From positions 248,001 through 312,000 of the forward strand of contig NZ_CADIJL010000003.1 in the NCBI RefSeq assembly GCF_902859695.1: DNA of 64,000 nucleotides. The letters are read 5' to 3'. The notes beneath the pieces were generated by a model. The model was not told the DNA's origin. It saw only the letters and a program-made list of their open reading frames with translations, and did no database searches. The translations under genes were made by a program, and so were the position numbers. This DNA is from Achromobacter ruhlandii (GTDB lineage Bacteria > Pseudomonadota > Gammaproteobacteria > Burkholderiales > Burkholderiaceae_B). Shown piece by piece: positions 1-9,048 of the stretch; the first letter of the stretch is position 1, and each line of letters begins with the position of its first letter.

Positions 1-412
1 CGTCCACGTCCTGCATCTCGGGGCGGTACTGGGCGTTCAGGAACACCTGCTCGGCCGGCACCACGCCGGCGCGCACGATCTCATGGCCATGGTAGATGTC
101 GTGGATGAACATGTTCAGCGCCCGCACGCGCTGCTTCAGGCCGGCCTCCAGGCGACGCCATTCGTCGGCGGGGATGATGCGCGGGATCATGTCGAACGGG
201 ATCAGGCGTTCGGTGCCGGCCGCGTCGCCGGCCACTGAAAAAGTGATGCCGACCCGCCGGAAACTCAGGTCGGCCTCCAGGCGGCGCGCCGCCATGGCTT
301 CCGCCGATTGCTCCTGGTGCCAGCGCTCGAAGGCCTGGTAGTGGGAGCGTATGCCGCCGGCGCTGTCGCGCATTTCGTCATAGGCGGCGGGACGGGATGG
401 TCTGTCCTTCAT
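1..412 (-). CDS. Circularly permuted type-2 ATP-grasp protein, N-terminal part
   Basis: This is the first 137 codons of a gene that runs off the left edge. The start at 412 has an AGGAG-type ribosome site just upstream. The protein reads MKDRPSRPAAYDEM and later contains NMFIHDIYHG and AEQVFLNAQYRPEMQDVD. These are signatures I know from the circularly permuted ATP-grasp (DUF404/DUF407) family, whose members often sit beside an alpha-E protein and a transglutaminase-like protein. Those partners would lie outside the window. The family is predicted to make an amide or peptide ligation using ATP, and its product is unknown here. The ATP-binding half is not in the window, so activity cannot be judged. 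Confidence 0.8.
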   Translation of the reverse strand, partial: MKDRPSRPAAYDEMRDSAGGIRSHYQAFERWHQEQSAEAMAARRLEADLSFRRVGITFSVAGDAAGTERLIPFDMIPRIIPADEWRRLEAGLKQRVRALNMFIHDIYHGHEIVRAGVVPAEQVFLNAQYRPEMQDVD

Positions 413-787
413 GGCTCCTCCGTTGCAGATGCTGACGGCCCGCTAGGGCGCGGCCGTTGGCCGGCCCTTGCGTGGCCGGTCTGAATGAATAAGCAACCCG
501 TGTGCCAGCTTGCGCTGGCGCGGTCGGGATACCGCCTGGAGGTAAATATCCTCTGGTCGGCGGCGGATGGCTAGCCTCCGGATGCACCGAGACAGCGGTG
601 GCGCGGGTGGGGCGGCGGGTCCCCGGGGGGCGGATGGCGTGGGGAAATGATGCGAAGCGTGGCTGCGCGGGAGCGCGGCGGCGTCCCGCGGACGGGCCAA
701 GGCAGCGGGCCGCGCAGCGCGGCGGAAGGCGTGCCCGCCGGCAATGCCGCGCCAGGCGGCAATCGAGAATATCAGGGGCAGATCATA
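413..787. other. Intergenic region with hairpins, no gene seen
   Basis: I see no convincing gene here. The segment should carry the promoter and leader of the ATP-grasp gene on the minus strand. It holds several short hairpins: a 6-bp stem at 504-519 (GCCAGC/GCTGGC), a GAGG/CCTC stem at 539-553, and GGCCGG arms near 461-478. The open frames across it are GC-rich shadows with no family resemblance. Confidence 0.4.
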
Positions 788-814
788 GGGCTTGCACCGT
801 CATGGTGCAAGCCC
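788..814. terminator. Perfect 11-bp stem-loop after fau
   Basis: GGGCTTGCACC is followed by a 5-nt loop and its exact complement, 18 bp past the fau stop codon. It has the position and shape of a transcription terminator for the minus strand, but there is no U-run after the stem on either strand. It may therefore be a 3'-end stabilising hairpin or a weak terminator. Confidence 0.45.
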
Positions 815-832
815 CGGGGCGAAACTGGTGCG

Positions 833-1510
833 TCAGCGCAGCGTGTAGCGGTGCAGCGTGGCGCCGCCGCCCTGGCCAGGCTGTTCCTGCGGCGCGTGCG
901 GCACCCAGCCATCGGGCGTGATGACGGCGTCCAGGCGGAAGTCGTGCGCGGCCGGTTCATAACCGGGTTCCAGTTCGCCGCAGCTCCAGGCCACGCCGAT
1001 CGTGGTGAAGGCGTGGCCACGGTCGCGCAGCGCCGCCAGGGTACGGTCGTAGTAGCCGCCGCCATAGCCGAGGCGGTCGGCGGATTCGGTGTACCCCAGG
1101 GTCGGGACCAACAGCACATCGGGCAGCACCTCGGCCCCTTGGACCGGTTCCTGGATGCCGTAGGGGCCGGCGCGCAGTTCGGCGTCCGGCGTCCACGGCA
1201 GGAAGGCCAGCGGCGCGTGGCGCTCGCGCACCACCGGCAGCGCCACGGTGACACCATTTTCGGTCCATTGCTCCAGCAGCGGCCGCAGGTCAGGCTCGTC
1301 TTCCATCGGCCAGAAGGCGGCCACCACCGCGGGCGCCCGCCGACCGGCCCGCACCGCTTCGTCGCGGGCCACGTTAAGCCAGGTGAACAGCCGCGCGCGC
1401 ATCAGCAGGCCGCCGCGGCTGCGTTGGTCTTCGGGCAGTTCGGCACGCAGTTTCCGCAATCGCGTGCGTAGCTGGCTTGCGGTATCCTCTGGAGTATTTT
1501 GCGTAGTCAT
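833..1510 (-). CDS. fau: 5-formyltetrahydrofolate cyclo-ligase
   Basis: The product should convert 5-formyl-THF to 5,10-methenyl-THF with ATP in the cytoplasm, returning a storage or inhibitory folate to one-carbon metabolism. The 225-residue protein has the family length. It carries the basic N-terminal helix (TRLRKLRAEL) and the nucleotide/folate loop RLGYGGGYYDR at about residues 146-156. The frame is open 21 codons further upstream, but that extension is atypical. MTTQNTP at 1510 is chosen because family alignment begins here. The gene is divergent from slt with a 198-bp gap. In many proteobacteria the 6S RNA gene lies directly 5' of this gene; see the structured candidate at 1550-1686. 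Confidence 0.88.
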   Translation of the reverse strand: MTTQNTPEDTASQLRTRLRKLRAELPEDQRSRGGLLMRARLFTWLNVARDEAVRAGRRAPAVVAAFWPMEDEPDLRPLLEQWTENGVTVALPVVRERHAPLAFLPWTPDAELRAGPYGIQEPVQGAEVLPDVLLVPTLGYTESADRLGYGGGYYDRTLAALRDRGHAFTTIGVAWSCGELEPGYEPAAHDFRLDAVITPDGWVPHAPQEQPGQGGGATLHRYTLR

Positions 1511-1549
1511 GCGGTAGCTGTAACAGGGGTGGAAAATGAAGGCGACAAT

Positions 1550-1686
1550 GCGGGTCAGTGATAACACGTGCAACAGCGCGCACCCGCGCGCGGATCATCA
1601 CGCAGCCAGTCGCCAAGCTGGCCATCGCGCCCACGACGGCGCGCATCGCCGCGCCTGTCTCTGCGCCTATCACTGCGCGGACCCGC
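1550..1686 (-). ncRNA. Candidate structured RNA upstream of fau
   Basis: Bases 1550-1563 pair with 1668-1675 and 1681-1686, giving 14 bp interrupted by one 5-nt bulge. The roughly 104-nt interior contains three further hairpins on the minus strand: GGCGCG/CGCGCC, GCCAG/CTGGC and GCGCGC/GCGCGC. A long closing stem with an internal bulge in the fau 5' flank recalls 6S RNA. However, the element is shorter than the usual ~180 nt, and I do not recognise conserved 6S sequence. It could equally be the leader of slt on the plus strand or chance pairing in GC-rich DNA. The strand is a guess. Confidence 0.22.
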
Positions 1687-1708
1687 AAGCCGCCGCCCGG
1701 GTCCACGC

Positions 1709-3856
1709 ATGAAGCCCGCGCGCAACGCCATGGGCGCGGTCCGGGCCCCGCAATCCGGACGGTATCAGAAAACCGGTGGGAAATCCCTGCGCGCGGTCGA
1801 CACCCGCGCCGGTTTGCGTCGCTGGTTGCCATTGCTGGCGCTGTTCACGGCCGCCTGCGCGCCCGTCGACGCCCAGCAACGCACCGCGTCCGTCAGTCCC
1901 CAGCCCCAACCCGCCGCGCAGGCGCCGCAACCGGCCATCGCCGTGCCGCCGGCCGTGCTGGCGGGATTGCCGCCCACCGCCGAAACGCCGGCCCTGGCCG
2001 CCGTGGTGGCCGCGCGCGAGGCCATGAATCGCAAGCAGTGGTCAATCCTGGGCGCCCTGGTGCCGCAGGCCAAGTCCGACCCGCTGGGCATGTATCCGGA
2101 ATACTGGCTGTTGCGCTATCAGCTGTGGACGCCGCCGCCGGGCGGACGGCCCAACGCCGAACTGCAGAAGTTCATCAGCGGCAATGGCGACGCCTACCTG
2201 GCTGATCGGCTGCGCGCCGACTGGCTGCTCGCCGCCGCGCGCAGCGGCGACTTCGAAACCGTGCGCAAGCTGGCGCCGGTCAAGAACAGCAACGCCCAGG
2301 TCGAGTGCGCCATCCTCAACGCCAAGCACATGACCGGCCAGCGCGCCACGGCCGCGCAGGCCGTGGCGGTGTTCGCGCCAGGCGGCGCCTGCTGGTCGCT
2401 GTACGACCAGCTGGTCGCGGACAACGTTCTGGGCTGGGATCAGCTCGAACCGCAGTTGCGCGACGCCATCGAGGCCAACAAGACCGCCGACGCGCGCAAG
2501 TTCGTGCAGTACATGTTCGAGCCGCGCGACCAGAAGACCTACGATCTCCTCATCAAGGACCCGATGCGCTGGCTGACGCGGCAAGACCGCCTGCCGGTGG
2601 GCCGCAACGAGAAAGAGCTGGTCACCATCGCGCTGGCGCGGCTGGCCCGCTCCGATATCAACGTGGCCGATTCCTACCTGCGGCGCGAGTGGGCCAAGTC
2701 CATGGCCAAGTCGAACCTGGCCTGGATCCGTGGCCAGTATGCGCTGGTGGCCGCGCTCAACCTGGACAGCCGCGCCGACGACTGGTACCACGAGGCCGGC
2801 CATATCCGCATGACGGAATACAACGCCGGCTGGAAGGTGCGGGCGGCGCTGCGTCAACCGAAGATCGACTGGAAGTGGGTCATCGAGTCCATCGACCAGA
2901 TGCCTGCCGCGCAACAGCAGGATCCGTCCTGGATCTACTGGAAGGCGCGCGGCATGGCCGCCACCGGCCGGCGCGACCAGGCCAACGCGGCCTACGCCTC
3001 CATCGCCGATCGCTTCGACTTCTACGGCCAGTTGGCCGCCGAGGAACTGGGCCGCCGCATCACCGTGCCTCCGCGTCCGGCGCCCATCACGGACAGCGAG
3101 ATCGCCGAGGCCCGTGCCAACCCGGGCCTGCGCCGCGCGGTACAGCTGTTCCGCCTGGGCTGGCGCCAGGAGGCCGTGCCCGAATGGAACTTCGCGCTGC
3201 GCGGCATGACCGACCGCCAACTGCTCGCCGCCGCCGAACTGGCGCGCGCCGAGAACATCTACGATCGCGTGGTCAACACATCCGACCGCACCGAGAAGGA
3301 ATTCGACTTCAGCCAGCGCTTCATCGCGCCGTTCGAAGGCCGTGTCACGGCCAAGGCCAACGCCATCGCGCTCGACCCCGCCTGGGTCTACGGCCTGATC
3401 CGCCAGGAATCGCGCTTCATCATGGACGCGCGCTCGCACGTCGGCGCCTCCGGCCTGATGCAGTTGATGCCGGCCACCGCCAAGTGGGTGGCGGGCAAGA
3501 TCGGCATGAGCAACTTCACGCCCGACAGCGTCAACGACTTCGACACCAACACCGAGCTGGGCACCAACTACCTGAACATGGTGCTGCGCGACCTGAACGG
3601 CTCGCAGATGCTGGCCAGCGCCGGCTACAACGCCGGACCTCGCCGTCCGCACAACTGGCGTTCCACCTTCAACCATCCCGTCGAAGGCGCGATCTTCGCC
3701 GAGACCATTCCGTTCAACGAGACGCGCACCTACGTCAAGAACGTGATGTCCAACTCGGTCTACTACGCCGCCATGTTCAGCGGCCAGCCGCAGTCGCTGA
3801 AAGAGCGGCTGGGCAACGTGGTCCCGCTGGGCGCGGAAAGCACCACCCTGCCATGA
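1709..3856 (+). CDS. slt: Soluble lytic murein transglycosylase (Slt70 type)
   Basis: This is a periplasmic enzyme that cleaves the MurNAc-GlcNAc bond of peptidoglycan and forms 1,6-anhydro ends. The frame is open from a GTG at 1568, but I take ATG 1709 (715 aa) because it brings the export signal nearest the start. A basic stretch is followed by [17 protein letters not shown], cleaved either by signal peptidase I after VDA or as a lipoprotein at the Cys. The long middle is the helical U/L superhelix. The C-terminal GH23 domain has the catalytic Glu567 in RQESRF, then [10 protein letters not shown] and SAGYNAGP. The stop overlaps the cca start (ATGA), so the two genes are translationally coupled. 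Confidence 0.92.
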   Translation: MKPARNAMGAVRAPQSGRYQKTGGKSLRAVDTRAGLRRWLPLLALFTAACAPVDAQQRTASVSPQPQPAAQAPQPAIAVPPAVLAGLPPTAETPALAAVVAAREAMNRKQWSILGALVPQAKSDPLGMYPEYWLLRYQLWTPPPGGRPNAELQKFISGNGDAYLADRLRADWLLAAARSGDFETVRKLAPVKNSNAQVECAILNAKHMTGQRATAAQAVAVFAPGGACWSLYDQLVADNVLGWDQLEPQLRDAIEANKTADARKFVQYMFEPRDQKTYDLLIKDPMRWLTRQDRLPVGRNEKELVTIALARLARSDINVADSYLRREWAKSMAKSNLAWIRGQYALVAALNLDSRADDWYHEAGHIRMTEYNAGWKVRAALRQPKIDWKWVIESIDQMPAAQQQDPSWIYWKARGMAATGRRDQANAAYASIADRFDFYGQLAAEELGRRITVPPRPAPITDSEIAEARANPGLRRAVQLFRLGWRQEAVPEWNFALRGMTDRQLLAAAELARAENIYDRVVNTSDRTEKEFDFSQRFIAPFEGRVTAKANAIALDPAWVYGLIRQESRFIMDARSHVGASGLMQLMPATAKWVAGKIGMSNFTPDSVNDFDTNTELGTNYLNMVLRDLNGSQMLASAGYNAGPRRPHNWRSTFNHPVEGAIFAETIPFNETRTYVKNVMSNSVYYAAMFSGQPQSLKERLGNVVPLGAESTTLP

Positions 3857-4956
3857 CGGAGGATGTGGCGACGCAGGGCCTGCAGGTCTACATCGTGGGC
3901 GGGGCAGTGCGCGACGCGCTGCTCGGCCTGACGCCCGGCGATCACGACTGGGTGGTGGTCGGCGCCACGCCCGAGGACATGGCGCGGCGCGGCTTCATTC
4001 CGGTGGGCGGCGATTTCCCGGTGTTCCTGCACCCGGTCACCAAAGAGGAATACGCCCTGGCGCGCACCGAGCGCAAATCGGGCCGCGGCTACAAGGGCTT
4101 CACCTTCTACACCGGCGCCGACGTCACGCTCGAAGAGGACCTGCGCCGCCGCGATCTGACCGTCAACGCCATCGCGCAGAAGCAGGACGGCGAACTGGTC
4201 GATCCGCTCGGCGGCGCGGCCGACGTGCGCGCGCGCGTGTTCCGCCACGTGGGCGAGGCCTTCGAGGAAGATCCGGTGCGCATCCTGCGCCTGGCGCGCT
4301 TCGCCGCGCGCTTTGCCGACTTCAGCGTCGCGCCCGAAACCCTGGCGCTGTGCCGCCGCATGGTCGAGGCCGGCGAGGCCGACGCCCTGGTGGCCGAGCG
4401 CGTCTGGAAAGAAGTATCGCGTGGCTTGATGGCCGCCGCGCCGTCGCGCATGTTCGACGTGCTGCGGCAGTCCGGCGCGCTGGAGCGCGTCATGCCCGAG
4501 TTGCAGGGCTCCGAGGAGACCGGCGGTGACGTCGATCGCGCGGCCGCGCGCAACCTGTCGCTGCCGGGCCGCTATGCCTTGCTGTGCCGCCTGTCACCCG
4601 AGCGGGAAGCGCTGGGCCGGCGCCTGCGCGTGCCCACCGAATGCAACGACTACGCACGGCTCCTGCCCGAGATGTTGACGGGCTTGGACACCACGCAGGC
4701 GCCCGGCGCCGACGAAGCCGACGCGCAGCTCGCGCTGATGGAGCGCGTCGACGCGCTGCGCAAGCCCGAGCGCTTTTTCGATCTGTTGGAAACGGTGGCG
4801 GTGCTGCGGCCGGTGGCTATCGGCGCCTGGCGCGAACGCGCCGAAGCGGTGCGGGGCGTGGATGCCGGCGCCATCGCCCGCGCCTGCGCCGGCGATCCGG
4901 CGCGCATCAAGCAGAGCGTGCGCGAGGCGCGCCTGCAGCGGCTGCGCGCCGCCTGA
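3853..4956 (+). CDS. cca: CCA-adding tRNA nucleotidyltransferase
   Basis: The enzyme adds or repairs the 3' CCA of tRNA using CTP and ATP. The class-II nucleotidyltransferase head is clear: [13 protein letters not shown] at about residues 13-25, the DHDWVVVG metal-binding strand, the [10 protein letters not shown] motif, and [16 protein letters not shown] of the neck. The 367 residues are shorter than the ~410 of enterobacterial enzymes. I do not find the C-terminal HD phosphohydrolase histidines, so only the nucleotidyltransferase activity is supported. The ATG overlaps the slt stop by four bases. It converges with the following minus-strand gene at 9 bp. Confidence 0.93.
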   Translation: MTEDVATQGLQVYIVGGAVRDALLGLTPGDHDWVVVGATPEDMARRGFIPVGGDFPVFLHPVTKEEYALARTERKSGRGYKGFTFYTGADVTLEEDLRRRDLTVNAIAQKQDGELVDPLGGAADVRARVFRHVGEAFEEDPVRILRLARFAARFADFSVAPETLALCRRMVEAGEADALVAERVWKEVSRGLMAAAPSRMFDVLRQSGALERVMPELQGSEETGGDVDRAAARNLSLPGRYALLCRLSPEREALGRRLRVPTECNDYARLLPEMLTGLDTTQAPGADEADAQLALMERVDALRKPERFFDLLETVAVLRPVAIGAWRERAEAVRGVDAGAIARACAGDPARIKQSVREARLQRLRAA

Positions 4957-4965
4957 CGCCGACTG

Positions 4966-6147
4966 CTACAGCTTGCCGAGGCGGTCGCCGCGCGCAAAGC
5001 CGATCAGCGGCTGCGCGATGCCGCGGCCCACGGCCAGCACCTTGAAGAGTTCGCCCATCTCGGCTTCCGACAGCAGCTTCTGCACCGGCGCCACCGCCTG
5101 CGCGTAAGCGCGCACGTCGGTCGGGTCCAGTTGCGCCAGCAGTTCCATCAAGCCGGCGTTCATCAGGAAGCGCGCCTGTGACGTATAGCCCAGCACCTGC
5201 AGGCCGGCCGCCTGCGCGGCGTCCGCCATGGCGGTGAAGTCGACGTGCGCCGTGATGTCCTGCAGCCCCGGCGCGGTGAACGGGTCGCCATGCGCGTGGT
5301 GGCGCAGATGGCACATCAGCGTGCCGCCGGCGCGTTGCGGGTGGTAGTACTCGCCCTGCGGAAAGCCGTAGTCGATCAGCAGCGCCGCACCCTGTTCCAG
5401 CCAGCGGCCCATGGCGTCGATCCACGCTTCGGCCTGCGGGTTGATCTCCGACACATAGCCAGGCAGCGCCGGCATGCGCGCCGCGACCGCCTCGGCCAGG
5501 CGCGGCGGGGCTGGCCTATCTTCCCAGACGAAACCCTGCGTGGCGTCCCACGCCACGCCGCGTTCCAGCACCGTGCCGTCGTCGCCCCAGCGGAACAGCG
5601 ACACCGGCATGGCGTCCAGCACTTCGTTGGCCAGCACGCAGCCGCGGAAACGGTCGGGCAGGGCATCCAGCCAGCGCACCCGCTCGCCGAACGGCGCCAG
5701 CCGCTCGGCCTGGCGCGCGCGCAGGTCGGCCGATACTTCGAGGATCAGGTACTGCGTGTCCTGCAGCCCCAGCGCATCCAGTTCGCGCAGCACGCCTTCG
5801 GCCAGCGCGCCGGTGCCGGCGCCGAACTCCAGCACCGCCTGGGTATCGGTCTGCCGCAGCACCTGGGCCACCTGGCGTGCCAGGGTGCGGGCGAACAGCG
5901 GAGTCAGTTGCGGCGCGGTGACGAAATCGCCCGCGGGTGCGCTCGCATCGGCTTCGGCCAGCTTGACGTTGCCGGCCGCGTAATAACCCAGTCCTGGCGC
6001 ATACAGCGCCTCGGCCATCCAATGATCGAACGGCAGCCAGCCGGACGCGGCGCCGATCGCGGCGCGCAGGTGCGCGGCGGCGGCTTCGCTATGGGCCTGG
6101 GCGGCGGGAGGCAGCGGGGGCAGGTTGGCAGGGGCGGGGCGTTGCAT
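4966..6147 (-). CDS. SAM-dependent methyltransferase, MidA/NDUFAF7 family
   Basis: This 393-residue protein belongs to the COG1565 (DUF185) family, whose mitochondrial member methylates an arginine of complex I. It has the family landmarks: FDHWMAEALYAPGLGYY near residues 40-56, the SAM-binding loop VLEFGAGTGALAEG near 143-156, VLANEVLDAMPV, and LLIDYGFPQGEYYHPQR near 287-303. It is predicted to be a cytoplasmic protein-arginine methyltransferase, but the bacterial substrate is unknown. It ends 9 bp from cca and starts 36 bp after the helicase terminator. I see no strong ribosome site at this ATG. Confidence 0.85.
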   Translation of the reverse strand: MQRPAPANLPPLPPAAQAHSEAAAAHLRAAIGAASGWLPFDHWMAEALYAPGLGYYAAGNVKLAEADASAPAGDFVTAPQLTPLFARTLARQVAQVLRQTDTQAVLEFGAGTGALAEGVLRELDALGLQDTQYLILEVSADLRARQAERLAPFGERVRWLDALPDRFRGCVLANEVLDAMPVSLFRWGDDGTVLERGVAWDATQGFVWEDRPAPPRLAEAVAARMPALPGYVSEINPQAEAWIDAMGRWLEQGAALLIDYGFPQGEYYHPQRAGGTLMCHLRHHAHGDPFTAPGLQDITAHVDFTAMADAAQAAGLQVLGYTSQARFLMNAGLMELLAQLDPTDVRAYAQAVAPVQKLLSEAEMGELFKVLAVGRGIAQPLIGFARGDRLGKL

Positions 6148-6182
6148 GGCGGAAAAAGAAGCGTCGAAGAGGGCATTTTCCC

Positions 6183-6215
6183 AAAAAACAAACCCCGCGA
6201 CAGGCGCGGGGTTTG
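6183..6215 (-). terminator. Rho-independent terminator of the DEAD-box helicase gene
   Basis: Read on the minus strand this is an 11-bp perfect stem (CAAACCCCGCG and its complement) with a 5-nt loop, followed at once by six U. It lies 18 bp beyond the helicase stop codon. It separates the helicase transcript from the methyltransferase gene downstream. Confidence 0.92.
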
Positions 6216-6233
6216 CTGGGTGCCGATCAGGGC

Positions 6234-8009
6234 TTAGCCGCGGCGGGCGCCGGCCGGCTTGTTGAAGCGCTTGGCGGGGCCGCCGGGGCGCTTGTCGAAG
6301 CTGGGACGGTCACGGAAACCGCCTTCCGAGCGGTCGCCGCCGCGGAAGCCGCCTTCGCGCTGCGGACGGTCGCCGAAGCTGGGGCGATCGCTGAAGCTCG
6401 GGCGCGAATCGCGGTCGCCGCCACGGAAGCCGCCTTCACGCGGGCCGCGCTCGTTGAACGGACGCGGATCGCGCTGCGGGCGATCGCCGAAGCTGGGGCG
6501 GTCGCTGAAGCTCGGGCGCGAATCACGATCGCCGCCACGGAAGCCGCCTTCACGCGGGGGGCGGTCGCCAAAGGGACGATTGCCCTGGTAGCCGCCTTCG
6601 CGCTGGGGACGATCACCGAAGCTGGGACGATCGCCGAACGAACGGGCCGGGCGGTCGCCGAACGGGCGGTTGCCTTGGTAGCCGCCGCCTTCGCGGGCGC
6701 CCTGGTAACCGCCTTCGCGCGGCTTGAATTCGCCACGCGGGCCGCCGAACGAACGGCCTTCGCGCGAACCGCCTTCACGGTGACCCTGGTAGCCGCCGCC
6801 GAAGCCGCCCGGACGCTTGCCAAACGGCTTGCCGCCGCGCGGCGCGCCGCCGGTCGAGGGACGCGGGGTGCGCTTGGGTTCCAGGCCGGCGATCACTTCG
6901 GGCGTGATGGACTGGCCGATGTAGTGCTCGATGCGGCGCACTTTGTGGCGCTCGGAGTGCGTGGCCAGCGTGAACGCCAGGCCGTTGCGGCCGGCGCGGC
7001 CGGTACGGCCGATACGGTGCACGTAGTCTTCGGCCTGCATCGGCAGGTCGAAGTTGACGGCGTGGCTGATGCCTTGCACGTCGATGCCGCGGGCGGCCAC
7101 GTCGGTGGCGACCAGGATGCGCAGCTGGCCGCGTTGCAGTTGCGACAGCGTGCGGGTGCGTTGGCGCTGGTTCATGTCGCCGTGCAGGGCGGCGGCGGCA
7201 AAGCCCTGGTCGGCCAGGTGGTCGGCCAGATCGTCGGCGCCGCGCTTGGTCGACGTAAAGACGATGGCCTGGTCCAGCGAAGCGTCGCGCAGGACGTGGT
7301 CCAGCAACTGCATCTTGTGGCTGGCGTCGTCCGCGTACAGCAGGCTTTGCGTGATGTTGGTGTGCTTTTCCTTGGCGCCGGCGACTTCGATGCGCTGCGG
7401 ATCGCGCATCATGCGGGCGGCCAGCTTGGCCACGGTGCCGTCCAGCGTGGCCGAGAACAACAGCGTCTGGCGCTCGGCCGGCAGGCGGCTGATGATGGTC
7501 TCGATATCCTCGATGAAGCCCATGTCCAGCATGCGATCGGCTTCGTCCAGCACCAGCGTGTGCACGGTATTGAGTTTGACGCGGCCCGAATTCAGGTGGT
7601 CGATCAGGCGGCCAGGCGTGGCCACCAGCACGTCGACGCGGCGCGACAGCGCCTTCAATTGGGCGCCGTAGGGCATGCCGCCGACGACGGTGGCGGTGCG
7701 CAGGTCAGCCAGCTTGCGGCCGTAGGTGGCGGTGGCTTCGGTAACCTGCAGGGCCAGTTCGCGCGTCGGCGCCAGCACCAGCACCTGCACGCCGACGCCC
7801 TTGTTGGCGGGCATCTGGGCGATGCGGTGCAGCGCCGGCAGCATGAAGGCGGCGGTCTTGCCGCTACCGGTCTGCGACGACACCATCAGGTCGTGGCCGG
7901 CCAGCGCCTGCGGAATGGCCGAGGCTTGCACGGTGGTGGGGGTGGTGAAGCCAGCTTCTTGCAGGGCCGACAACAGGGCGGGCGCGAGGCCCAGGTTTTC
8001 GAAAGACAT
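6234..8009 (-). CDS. DEAD-box ATP-dependent RNA helicase with RG-rich tail
   Basis: This 591-residue RhlE/CsdA-type RNA helicase should remodel structured RNA, typically in ribosome assembly or cold adaptation. The helicase motifs are all present in order: the Q motif (GFTTPTTVQASAIP), SQTGSGKT (about 44-51), PTRELALQV, VLDEADRMLDMGF, SATLD, and HRIGRTGRAGR near 330. The last ~190 residues are low complexity, built from Gly, Arg, Asp, Ser, Phe and Pro with repeats such as GDRPSFGDRP and EGGFRGGDR. This tail is probably a disordered RNA-binding region. An AAGGG ribosome site precedes the ATG. The 5' region (277 bp) is long enough for a regulated leader. Confidence 0.93.
   Translation of the reverse strand: MSFENLGLAPALLSALQEAGFTTPTTVQASAIPQALAGHDLMVSSQTGSGKTAAFMLPALHRIAQMPANKGVGVQVLVLAPTRELALQVTEATATYGRKLADLRTATVVGGMPYGAQLKALSRRVDVLVATPGRLIDHLNSGRVKLNTVHTLVLDEADRMLDMGFIEDIETIISRLPAERQTLLFSATLDGTVAKLAARMMRDPQRIEVAGAKEKHTNITQSLLYADDASHKMQLLDHVLRDASLDQAIVFTSTKRGADDLADHLADQGFAAAALHGDMNQRQRTRTLSQLQRGQLRILVATDVAARGIDVQGISHAVNFDLPMQAEDYVHRIGRTGRAGRNGLAFTLATHSERHKVRRIEHYIGQSITPEVIAGLEPKRTPRPSTGGAPRGGKPFGKRPGGFGGGYQGHREGGSREGRSFGGPRGEFKPREGGYQGAREGGGYQGNRPFGDRPARSFGDRPSFGDRPQREGGYQGNRPFGDRPPREGGFRGGDRDSRPSFSDRPSFGDRPQRDPRPFNERGPREGGFRGGDRDSRPSFSDRPSFGDRPQREGGFRGGDRSEGGFRDRPSFDKRPGGPAKRFNKPAGARRG
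6371..6560 (-). repeat. Tandem 114-bp repeat inside the helicase C-terminal tail
   Basis: Two near-identical blocks of about 75 bp, offset by 114 bases (38 codons), encode EGGFRGGDRDSRPSFSDRPS and the following FGDRPQR twice. Shorter copies of GDRPSFGDRP and REGGYQGNRP surround them. Such repeats are prone to copy-number change by slippage, so tail length probably varies between strains. Confidence 0.85.
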
Positions 8010-8286
8010 AACTTTCCCTTGCCGCGATCAAATGCGACGCAGTGCTTGGTCGGGCCAGGGGATTAGGCGGCCGGATCCAGGCGACGGTTGATGGAGCATC
8101 GTGCCGACCGAATCAACCGTGCGCGTGGCGCGTTCCCGTAATGCTGCTTGGAACGCAGGGCGAAAGGAAAGGAGGTCAGGAATCGATGATGTTCGGCATG
8201 GGCTGGGCTTGGTTGCCCGGCAGACTGCTGAAATTTCCGCTAAATCAAGGCGGTAAATGCCGAACTCGTTTGGTGCAGTGCGGCGA
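8010..8286 (-). promoter_or_regulatory. Leader and promoter region of the helicase gene
   Basis: There is no gene in this stretch. As the 5' flank of an RNA helicase it may hold a long leader. An 8-bp perfect inverted repeat (8084-8091 with 8113-8120, ACGGTTGA/TCAACCGT) would form a stem-loop about 75-110 nt upstream of the start codon. The part nearest ung is less GC-rich and is the likeliest promoter site, but I cannot place -35 and -10 boxes with confidence. Confidence 0.35.
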
Positions 8287-9048
8287 TCATAACCCGAATT
8301 CGCCTTGCACGGGAATTATTTTTTTGTCCAGCTTCCAATCAATAGGGTTTTTCCCTTGGTCGACCAGCCAGCGGTTGGTCGCCAGGAAGTGGCCGCAGCC
8401 CAGGAACGGCACGGGCGGACGCCGGGCCGATAGCGGCGAGGGATGGTTCGCCATCAGTACCAGGTGGCCACTGTCGTGCGGAAGCAACGCCTGCTTGGCC
8501 TGGGCATGGGCGCCCCACAGCATGAACACCTTGGGCGACGGGTCTTGCGCCACCAATGCAATCAATGCATCCGTCACCGTTTCCCAGCCGCGCTTGGCGT
8601 GGGAGGCGGGCTGTCCATCCTCGACCGTCAGCGCGGTGTTCAGCAGCAGCACGCCCTGCTCGGCCCAGGGACTCAGATCGTTGCCGGCCGGCAGCGGCGT
8701 GCCCGGGTATTCCTGGGCGATCTCATTGAAGATGTTGCGCAGGCTGGGCGGACGCTTGCAGTCGTCCGGCACGGAAAACGCCAGGCCCTGCGCCTGGCCC
8801 GGGCCGTGATACGGATCCTGGCCCAGGATCACCACCCGCACATCCGATGGTTCCAGGCCCTGCAGGGCGCGCAGCGGCGTAGCGGGATATACCACCGCGC
8901 CTTCGGCCAGGCGCCGCTCGACATGGGCGGTCACGGCCTGCAGGGCTTCGGCGACGCGCGGGGCGCGCAGGGCGGCCTGCCAAGAGGCAGGCAATTGTGC
9001 CGTCTGGGCGGCGAGGGCATTGGGAATCAGTCGGTTATCGGTCGGCAT
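8287..9048 (-). CDS. ung: Uracil-DNA glycosylase
   Basis: The enzyme removes uracil from DNA to start base-excision repair. Family-1 UDG motifs are clear: the water-activating GQDPYHGPGQA (catalytic Asp), LLLNTALTVEDG, and HPSPLSARR with the catalytic His near the C-terminus. I prefer MPTDNRL at 9048 (253 aa) over the in-frame ATG at 9099, because the extra 17 residues are proline/arginine-rich and do not resemble the family. Neither start has a strong ribosome site. The gene lies in the same direction as the helicase gene downstream, which probably has its own promoter. Confidence 0.93.
   Translation of the reverse strand: MPTDNRLIPNALAAQTAQLPASWQAALRAPRVAEALQAVTAHVERRLAEGAVVYPATPLRALQGLEPSDVRVVILGQDPYHGPGQAQGLAFSVPDDCKRPPSLRNIFNEIAQEYPGTPLPAGNDLSPWAEQGVLLLNTALTVEDGQPASHAKRGWETVTDALIALVAQDPSPKVFMLWGAHAQAKQALLPHDSGHLVLMANHPSPLSARRPPVPFLGCGHFLATNRWLVDQGKNPIDWKLDKKIIPVQGEFGL

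Noticed and set aside
413..787. Possible riboswitch in the leader of the ATP-grasp gene
   Set aside because: Several small hairpins exist, but no known aptamer core could be recognised.
2042..3676. 544-codon minus-strand ORF across slt
   Set aside because: It is the antisense shadow of a well-supported gene and consists of Gly/Ala/Val/Arg/His-rich low-complexity sequence typical of high-GC shadows.
8166..8809. Plus-strand ORF with a good AAAGGAGG-like site before ATG 8187, antisense to ung
   Set aside because: The purine run is attractive, but the protein has no family features and most of it is the antisense frame of ung, so I treat it as chance.
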